This document shows positions 11,207 through 20,200 of a stretch of DNA of 64,000 bases, one piece after another (positions within the stretch are counted from its first letter, which is position 1; each line of letters opens with the position of its first letter). The position numbers and the translations under genes are program-made. This DNA is from Anaeramoeba flamelloides (Eukaryota; Metamonada; Anaeramoebidae): contig JANTQA010000032.1 of NCBI GenBank assembly GCA_027625915.1, positions 1,116,001 to 1,180,000 of the forward strand. Direction: 5' to 3'. A model generated the notes under the pieces. That model did not search any database. It saw nothing but the letters and a program-made list of their open reading frames with translations, and was not told the DNA's origin.

Positions 11207-11406
11207 TACAGTCAGTTTCACTTTTAAGGCACAAACTTTCAACGAAATTTAAGGCACAAAAAAAATCTCAAATTAAAGCACAAAATTCAAATTCTAGTAA
11301 AATAAATTGTAAAAAAAAAAATTCCAAATTTTGTTCCTTAATTTGAGATTTTTTTGTGCTTTAAATTTCGTTGAAAGTTTGTGCCTTAAAAGTGAAACTG
11401 ACTGTA
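11207..11406. mobile_element. Palindromic MITE family A, copy 6
   Basis: A 200-bp copy, among the best preserved: TACAGTCAGTTTCAC to GTGAAACTGACTGTA, with TA on both edges. Arm mismatches are very few. Confidence 0.9.
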
Positions 11407-11896
11407 GTAGAGAGATAATTTTCAAGTATTTTTTTAATAGTATAAAAGGAAACATATTTTTCAATTTGAAAATAATACAAAATATTTCAATCAAAAGATA
11501 TCGCTAAATTAAATTGAAAATCTGATTTTTTATCTATTTTTGGAATATTTTTTATCATTTTATTTTTTTTACATGTTTGAGTTTTTATATACATTCCCGA
11601 TTGTTTTCTGCAAATTGCTTTAAAATTTATTCTTTTTTCAATCTTAATGTTCAATCAAAAATTAATTCATTTCAACTTTTTTCAATATAAAAATACGCCA
11701 AAAATAGGTGTTTTTTTCAAAAGTCGGTATTTTTTGAAAAGGGGGGTATTCAGATTTTCCAGAGTTTAATAGCTATCCTTTTTTTATTACATAAAATTAT
11801 GATAACTTTGAAAAAATAATTTATAAAAGAAGTATAACTTAAATCCAATGTATAATTTTAGCTAACTTTAATTTTATGTATTTAAATTTTCGTTGT
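11407..11896. other. Gene-free spacer between MITE copy 6 and the inverted-repeat arm
   Basis: AT-rich, no gene or clear repeat seen. Confidence 0.45.
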
Positions 11897-13313
11897 AGTG
11901 AAGTATAAACTGAAAAAAATTGAATTTATAAATATTGGATCTCTGGGCGAATTACTCATCTTTCCAAAATATAGATCATCTGAAAAATTGATTTTTTAAG
12001 TTTAGAGCTCTTTATCTCGTATAGTTTAGTAGTTATTCTCAATTTTCGATTTTTTATCAAAAAAAAAAAAAAAAATTTGAAATTTAAAATTTTTCATTTC
12101 TAAAAAAGGTATATTTTCACATAAAAATAAATTTTTTTTTGGTGTTTTAAAGATCATCTTACTAGGGTAATTTTCAATCAAAAATATGATTTTTGCGAAA
12201 AAATTTGAAAAAATGAAGGTTTAAAAAAAAAATTTTTTTTTTTTTGGGAATTTTTTTTACTACTCTTTTGATTTTCCCATTTTTGATTTACTCGATTATT
12301 ATATTTTTAATATATTTTAAACTACAATAGTTATAAATTTTTTAATTTTGAATTTTTTTTTTCACTTTTATCAAAGTTAATTATAAAAATACATAAGTTA
12401 CTGTGAATATTAGTTGATAAAATGAAATATAAAAAATAATTTGATATAGACAAAAATTTTTTTTCAAAAATTTTTTATTTTGATTTTTTTGTGAAGTTTT
12501 TAAATTTAAACTTTATGAAAGTTAGTGGTTTCGAAAATATTTAGTATTTAAAATGGGTGTTTTTGACTTTTTTCAAAATTGAAAATTTTAAAAAATGTAT
12601 ATAAAAAAATTTTTTCAAAATTTTTTTTAAACTAATAAAAATTGGTAACTTTGAAAAAAAAAATTTTTTTAAACTTCTCAAAAAAATGTTTTTTATTTTT
12701 ATTTTAACTGAAAAATCAATGTTTAAAAAAAAAAAAAAATTTCTTTCTAATAGGAAAACTCTAGTAAAATTTCATTTTTTTCTGATTTAACAGAAAAAAA
12801 ATTCACATAACCAATATTTTGAGAAAAAAATTATTAGACATCATGTTATTTTATCTAAATATTCATTTTTTCAAATTTTTGATAGTGTAATCACTAGAAA
12901 AATATATAAAAATGCTAAAAAAATTCAAAATAATTTTTACTAGAGTTTCCTATTAAAATGATTTTTTTCAAAAAAAAATTTTTTTTTTTTCAACTCAATT
13001 TTAAATTTGTTAATTTTTTTACGATGAAAAAAAAAAAAAAAAATTAATCGTAAAAAACTTTAGGTTTTTTTTTTTCAATAAAAAAATATATTTGAAAAAT
13101 TACTCAATTAAAAATTCAATTCGATTATCTTCAGAATTTTATAATTTTAAAATATCCAATAATTACTCATTAGCTCAGCGGTAGAGCACCGATATCTCAA
13201 AATTTGAAAAGTGTGTATCCTGAGTTCGATTCCTGATAAGATCAATTAAATTAATAGTTTTTTTTTATTTTTTTTTAAAAAAAAAATATATATATATATA
13301 TAATTTGATCAAT
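11897..13313 (+). repeat. Large inverted repeat, left arm (Y)
   Basis: About 1.42 kb that pairs with 13804-15228 in inverted orientation. The outer end reads AGTATAAACTGAAAAAAATT and the mirrored outer end AATTTTTTTCAATTTATACT. Other matching blocks include TTGGATCTCTGGGCGAATTA, AGAGCTCTTTATCTC, GTGAATATTAGTTGATAAAA and the tRNA-like segment near the inner edge. Many small differences between the arms show that the structure is real and not an assembly mirror artefact. No protein-coding sequence. Confidence 0.85.
13164..13240 (+). ncRNA. tRNA-like sequence (A box, B box), left arm
   Basis: TAGCTCAGCGGTAGAGC is a near-ideal tRNA D-arm / Pol III A box, and GAGTTCGATTCC downstream is a T-loop / B box. 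A run of eight T follows at about 13258, as a Pol III terminator would. However, the anticodon stem (CCGAT...), T stem and acceptor stem do not pair, so this is not a working tRNA by eye. It may be a tRNA pseudogene or a tRNA-derived Pol III promoter, as in SINEs. Confidence 0.55.
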
Positions 13314-13803
13314 TAAAGTATATATGTTTGCTACCTGAATTTACCTTTAAATCTTTTCAATTTTTTTTTTTTTCAAAAATTCAAATCCTCTTAAGGTACC
13401 AAAATTCGGATAAATACTAGTAACTAAGTAATTTTTTCTGTGTGAAGACTAGAATATTTTAAATTATTTATATATAGTAAAACCTACAATTAAAACTTTA
13501 TTTTTTTTTTAAAATAAAAAACTTAAAAATTCATTTTAATCTATGGGGGTCACTATATAAAAAATATAAAAACAATCTAATTTTTTTATTTTTTTGGGGC
13601 TCTTATATTTTTCGAGTTATTGTCCAAAATAGTTGTGAAAAATCACTATTAAAAAATTTGTATATAAAAATCGATTTTGGGCAATATCTCGAAAACTAGA
13701 CGTACTAGAGACTTCTAAACTCCAAAAATAGAAATTTAAGAAAATTTTGAATTTGTTGAGCAATAAAAAATTTTTTGATCCCATTTTTATATTTACTCTT
13801 GTG
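13314..13803 (-). repeat. 490-bp unit X, copy in the centre of the large inverted repeat
   Basis: Inverted relative to 10511-11002 and the same length. It fills exactly the spacer between the two 1.42-kb arms, so the composite is arm Y, X inverted, arm Y inverted. Either X is the loop of a foldback element and the 10.5-kb copy is a free fragment, or X transposed into the palindrome centre. Confidence 0.8.
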
Positions 13804-15228
13804 GATTGATCAAATTATTTATAAAAAAATTTAAAAAAATAATAAAACTATTAATTTAATTGATCTAATCGGGAATCGAACTCCGGCTACATACTTTTCA
13901 AATTTTGAGATATCGGTGCTCTACCACTGAGCTAATGAGTAATTATTGGATATTTTAAAATTATAAAATTCTGAAGTTAATAAAATTGAATTTTTAATTG
14001 AGTAATTTTTCAAATATATTTTTTTTTTGAAAAAAAAACTCAAAGTTTTTTACGATTAAAACAAATTTTTTTTTTTTTTTTCATTGTAAAAAAATTAACA
14101 AATTTAAAATTGAATTGAAAAAAGTTATCTAAAAATTTTTTTTTGAAAAAAATCATTTTAATAGGAAAACTCTAGTAAAAATTTGTTTTTAATTTTTTAG
14201 TATTTTTTTTAATATTTTTCTAGTGATCACACTATCAAAAATTTGAAAAAATGAATATTTAGATAAAATAAGATGAGGTCTAATAATTTTTTTCTCAAAA
14301 TATTGGTAAAGTGAATTTTTTTATAATAAATTAGAAAAAAATGAAATTTTACTAGAGTTTTCCTATTAAAAAAATTTTTTTGTTTTAAACATTGTTTTTC
14401 AGTTAAAATAAAAATAAAAATCATTTTTTTTTGAGATGTTTAAAAAAACTTTTTTTTTCAAAGTTACCAATTTTTAGTAGTTTAAAAAATATTTTGAAAA
14501 AAATTTTTTATATACATTTTTTAAAATTTTCAATTTTGAAAAAAGTCAAAAACACCCATTTTAAATACTAAATATTTTCGAAACCTCTAAACCTCATTAA
14601 GTTTAAATTTAAAAACTTCACAACAATAATCAAAATAAAAAAATTTTTAAAAAAAAAATTTGTCTATATCAAATAGATTTTTATATTTCATTTTATCAAC
14701 TAATATTCACAGTAACTTATGTATTTTTATAATTAACTTTGATAAAAGTGAAAAAAAAATCAAAAAAAATTTCAAAATTAAAAATTTTATAACTATTGTA
14801 GTTTACAATTTATTATAAATATAATATTCGAGTAAATCAAAAATTGGAAAATCAAAAGAGTTGTAAAAAAATTTCTCAAAAAAATAATTTTTTTTTAAAC
14901 CTTAATTTTTTCAATTTTTTTCACCAAAATCACATTTTTAATCAAAAATTACCCTAGTAAGATGATCTTTAAAATACCAAAAAAAAATTATTTTTGTGTT
15001 AAAATGTACCTTTTTTAGAAATGAAAAATTCAAAATTTCACAATTTCAAAATAATTTTTTTTTGATAAAAAATCGAAAATTGAGAATAACTTCTAAACTA
15101 GAGGAGATAAAGAGCTCTAAACTTGAAAAATAAATTTTTCATATTATTTTGATTTTGGAACGATGAGTAATTCGTCCAGAGATCCAATATTTATAAATTC
15201 AATTTTTTTCAATTTATACTTGTGATGG
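13804..15228 (-). repeat. Large inverted repeat, right arm (Y')
   Basis: Inverted partner of 11897-13313. With the central X unit the complete structure spans 11897-15228, about 3.3 kb. Family knowledge: foldback elements and some large inverted repeats have such long arms around a short loop. No transposase is encoded. Confidence 0.85.
13864..13944 (-). ncRNA. tRNA-like sequence (A box, B box), right arm
   Basis: Mirror copy of 13164-13240. Read on the minus strand it has TAGCTCAGTGGTAGAGC and GAGTTCGATTCCCG, slightly closer to a canonical tRNA T-arm than the left copy. Stems still do not close into a cloverleaf. The two tRNA-like units face each other across unit X. Confidence 0.55.
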
Positions 15229-17287
15229 GTGGATAAATTTTTTTATAATTAATTTAGATACCTATTAAATAAAGGAAATCAAAAAAAATATGAAAAAAAT
15301 TGAATAAGAAAAAATAAAAAAAGATTATTTATTTCTTGATCTTAATGTAATATTTGATTCAACCACCTATTCTAAGCTTGATTTTATTTAAAATTCTTTC
15401 TGGAAATAAATTTTATTGGGAAATATTTATAAGAAACAAATAACTTGTTATTTCAAAAGAATTTTATAAATGAATTTTTATTCCTATTTTGATTTAATTC
15501 TTATAATTTGAGTTTTGATACACAAAAAAGGATATTTTTTTAAAATTCTTCAAATTCAAAAATAAAGATTTATTTGACAAATTTTAATATTATAATTATT
15601 TATTTTAGATTGTTTGAAAAAAGGAAAATAATACTGAATTTTTTGATTTTCTTTTTTTCTAATTTTTTCAATTTCTTTGGGTTGTATCTTTTGTAAATGG
15701 TTTTTTGATTCTGAGAATTCAATAATATTTACTTTCATCTTTGAAATAGTATACTTTGTTTAGGCTTTGTGTGATATTAATATTTGAAAATTGAATTTTG
15801 CAAACCTTATTTGTAAAAAAAGTTTTTCGTAAAATAAAGAATAAATACAAATGTGGGGAGAAAGTTGATGTAATTTTGTTTCTTTTCAACCAAATTAGGA
15901 CAACCAAGAAAACAAATCTTGGAAAATATACTTTAGTTGAATAAAATTATTGTTAAATCAAAGTTTCAAACAAATTTATTTGGAAAGGTGATCTTGAATT
16001 TTTTGTCTTATAAAAGAAAATATTTATTTCAAATACAGATCTACTCACCTATTCTTTTTTGGTTTGTTCTTTGATTAATTTCAGTCATTAGTATCAACAC
16101 ATTCCGAGATCCAAAATAAAATTTAATAAATCTCAAATATTTAATCAAAAAAAAATGAAAAATTTGAGTATTCAAGTCTGGTATTCTTTAGATTTTTTCA
16201 CAAACAGGGTAGCGAAATGGGATTTTAATTTCAAAGTCTATATATCTTAATGTACTCAAAAAAATCTTTTTCTTGAGTAATTGTTCTACTAGTATTTGAA
16301 TTACAAAAGTGAAATATTTTCACTTCATTTTCATTTTCCTCATTCAAACAGAAATCGTAGACTCAATACACAAATTACAACTGAGTTCTTCGAAAACTCT
16401 CTTTATCAAGGAAATAGAGAAAAGGAAGTGAAAATAGTATCCTATTTTTAATCAAAATACTAGTAGCAACAAAAATTTTCGAACTGATTAAAAGTTTCTT
16501 ACTTACTTCAATAATAAAATTTTTGAACAACCATTTAAGTGTTTTGTAAACAAACTAGATCTAGTTAACTTTTATTTCAGGTAATTTAAGACTCATTATT
16601 TATTTATTAATAAAAAATTTGAACCAAATTGTTTCAATTTTCTTTTGAGAATTCTCTTTTCATAATACCCAATATTTTAATGGATTTACCCATGAATAAA
16701 TTTACAAAAAGAAAGTTGAATAACAAATGTACAAATGAACAAGTCAAAAATATAGATTTTGTTTATCGATTCTTCAAGAAGTTTTTATATGAACACTTAT
16801 TAAACAATATATTTTGGGCTGTTAACTTTTTTCCATCTTTAACAGTAGAGACTATAAAAGCTAACTTTCCAAAGATGAGTTCAGAGTATGACAATAAAAA
16901 AAATTAGACAAAAATGTTTCACTTGTTCAAATAAGTTTGGTTTTTCAAAAAATAAGTAAAATTTTTTTTATTGGAAATTTAAACGAAAAAATTTTAATCA
17001 GATAGATATTACAAATAAAATGATAAAGTTGTTTATTGGAACGAAAAGAATTCATCCACTCAAATTTTATTCAAATTAACATATTATTTTGCAATTGGAT
17101 AAAAATGTAAAATCAACTTGCTTATTGGACTTAAAAGAAAGACTGTAGAATAACATTTCCAAAGTTATTGTTTTTTAAACTGTTAAAGAAGTTGATAAGC
17201 AAAAACATTAATTTTTTTTTATTTTTCCAAATTTTCTTTATTTTTGTTTTTTTTTTTATTGTCTTTTTTTAGTTTTACGAACAAAAA
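15229..17287. other. Intergenic upstream of the U-box gene
   Basis: No convincing gene. The stretch 16200-16900 is less monotonous than the rest and holds the short open frame listed separately. The U-box gene starts at the 3' edge after a T-rich tract. Confidence 0.45.
16680..16907 (+). CDS. Doubtful 75-residue open frame
   Basis: ATG at 16680 (MDLPMNKFTKRKL) to TAG. Amino-acid use is more balanced than in most random frames here (KCTNEQVKNIDFVYRFFKKF, then FFPSLTVETIKANFP), but no family is recognised. It could be a degraded exon or chance. Confidence 0.2.
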   Translation: MDLPMNKFTKRKLNNKCTNEQVKNIDFVYRFFKKFLYEHLLNNIFWAVNFFPSLTVETIKANFPKMSSEYDNKKN

Positions 17288-20200
17288 ATGTCAAAAAGGT
17301 TTTTAATAATTGCTCACATTGAGTCAAACAAAATTAGAATACCTATCCGTGATCCCGAAAATACAACGATTGAAGAACTGCTTACTTTAGTTCAACGACG
17401 AAATATTTTCACAAAAGAGAAAATAACTGGCATCAAGAATTCTCAAGATGAATTCTTATTCCTTGAGGATTATGTGATCGATCTTGCTGATAACGGAGAA
17501 AATTTGTATTGTGTTGTTGGTGATTCAAACACTCAATCGTCTGAGTCTTTACAAACTGAAAAAAAGGAACAAAACGACAAGTCAACAATTAATGAAAAAG
17601 AAAAAACTGAAGAAACAAAATTTACAAATTCTGATAAAAAAATTGAAGAAAAAAAAAAAGAGACAAAGTCTGATCAAGAGCCAAAATCAGATAAACCCGA
17701 ATCGAAGTCCGATTCTAGTTCTGAAAAAGAAAAACAACAAGAGGAAGAAAACGAAACAAAAGAAGAATCAGAATCAGAAGCTGAATCAGAAAGTGATGGA
17801 CAAAAAGAAGAAACAGTCATATTAAACGAGGAAGAAAAAGAAGAAGAACAACAACAAGAAGAAGAACAAGAACAAGAAGAACAAGAAGAAGAACAACAAC
17901 AAGAACAAGAAGAAGAAAAAGAAGAATTATTTTCAAGTTCTGAATTTAACAAGGAAACATTTTCAGAAAATGAATATGAGATTAAATCAAACACATCTGG
18001 TTCTGAAAAAGAAAAACAAGAAAAGGAAACCAAAGAAACAAAAGAAGAATCCGAATCTGAATCTGAATCTGAAAGTGATAAACAAAAAGAAGAAAAAACT
18101 ATATTAAACGAGGAAGAAAAAGAAGAAGAACAACAACAAGAACAAAAAGAAGAAAAAGAAGAAGAACAAGAAGAAAAACAGCAAGAACAAGAACAAAAAG
18201 AAGAACAACAAGAAGAAAAAGAAGAACAAGAACAACAAGAAGAAAAAGAAGAACAAGAAGAAGAACAACAGCAAGAAGAAGAACAAGAAGAAGAAAAAGA
18301 AGAATTATTTTCAAGTTCTGAATTTAACAAGGAAACAGTTCCAGAAAATGAACAAGATATCAAATCAAACACATCTGGTTCTGAAAAAGAAAAACAAGAA
18401 AAGGAAACCAAAGAAAAAAAAGAAGAATCCGAATCTGAAAAAGAAACACAAAACCACCAAGAACAAGTAATAGAATCAAATGAAGAAAAAAATCAAAAAG
18501 AAGATGATCCCAAAATGATAAAACCCAAAAAACTATCAGAAGGATCAACATCAGAATCACTATTCTCAGTTGAGTCTATATCAGAGCCTGACTCAAACAA
18601 AAACTCTGATGAGAGCCTTTCAGAAAAAACAAATCTAAAAATCGAAAGACAAGGAAATGAAACCAAAGAAACAAAAGGAGAATCTGAATCTGAATCTGAA
18701 TCCGAAAGTGATAAACAAAAAGAAGAAAAAACTATATTAAACGAGGAAGAAAAAAAAGAAGAACAACAACAAGAACAAAAAGAAGAAAAAGAAAAACACA
18801 AAGAAGAACAAGAAGAAGAACAAGAAGAAGAACAAGACGGAAAACGAGAAGAACAAGAAGAAAAAATAGAAGAACAAGAAAAAACAGAAGAAAAAACAGA
18901 ACAAAAAGAAGAACAAGAAGAACAAAAAGAAGAACAGGAAGAACAAAAAGAAGAACAAGAAGAAAAGATAGAACAAAAAGAACAAAAAGAAGAGGAGCAA
19001 TACAAAGAAGAAAAGAATGAACAAAAAGAAGCCGTTTTAGTAGCTGTTCAACCAATTTCAACTGTTGATAATAACAGCAATCAAAAAGAGATGGAAAATA
19101 TCGAAGAAATAAAGGATAACACGAATTTAAAAGATGAACATTTTATTAATAAAACTGAATTCGTGGAAACACCAAAGGAAGTTGAAAATAATGATCAAAC
19201 AATTAATTCAACAAACGAAGATCCAAAATCTCAAGATATTAATAGCATTGAAGAAAAAACAGAAAATGAAAATCAAGAATCACAAAATGAAAATGATTTT
19301 AACGCGGAAGAATTTGAGTTACAATCTTTTAAGGACGAACTTGAGTCAATGAATAATTATGATGAATTTTCTTCAGGAAATCAAGATTTTGTTTCAGTAA
19401 ATAGTGATGATAATGTTAACGATAACGATAACGATGATGATGATAATAATGATAATGATTTTCAAAATCAAGTTAATTTAATTGGAAATGACTTTAATGA
19501 ATTTACCGAGGCTAATAACGAAATTAAAAATGAAAATGAAAAAATAATTGAAAAAGAAGAACAAGTAATTGAAAAGGTAGAGAATAAAGATGAAACTGAA
19601 AAAACAGAAACTGTTGAAAAAAAAGAAACAAAAACTACAACTGAAGAAGAAGAAGAAGAAGAAAAAGAAAAAGAAGAAGAAAAAAAAAAAAACAAAAAAG
19701 AAAGCGATTCAAATTTAATTGTGACGGGAACATTTGCGGCAGAGATGATTCCAAAAATGAAAACTGAAGACAAAATTGGAAAAGAAAAACAACAAGAAAA
19801 AGACAAGAACGAAAAAAAAATGACAGAGGAATTGATCGTCTCAGAACCTTTAAAATCACAAAAAACAGTTTTACCAAAGCAAAGCGAAGAAATTAAAGAC
19901 AAAGAAAAAGAAAAACAAGAATTAGAAAAATTAAAAAGCGAGTTAGCAGAATTATCACTTGACGATAATGATTCTTCTGAAAATGAATTAGAATTAGACG
20001 ATCCTGATCTCAAAGAAAAAAAAGAATTATTAGCATTTTTAGAGCAAGATGAGGATGAAGATGAGGATGAGGATGAGGATGGCATTTTTTCTTCGAATGG
20101 GGAAGAAAATAATAAAAAGAATGAAGAAGAAAAAGAAAGTGAAAGTGGTGAAGAAGAAATTCCTGAGGAATTGATCTGTCCTTTATGCTTTGAACTTTTT

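Noticed and set aside
13164-13240. Functional tRNA gene
   Set aside because: A and B boxes are good, but anticodon, T and acceptor stems do not pair in either copy; kept only as tRNA-like.
10511-15228. Assembly artefact mirroring one arm
   Set aside because: Arms differ by many substitutions and indels and the core differs from its free copy, which a simple mirror error would not produce.
17674-18411. Long minus-strand Ser/Cys/Phe frame inside the U-box gene
   Set aside because: Shadow of GAA/CAA repeats; Ser-Cys runs follow directly from the opposite-strand codons.
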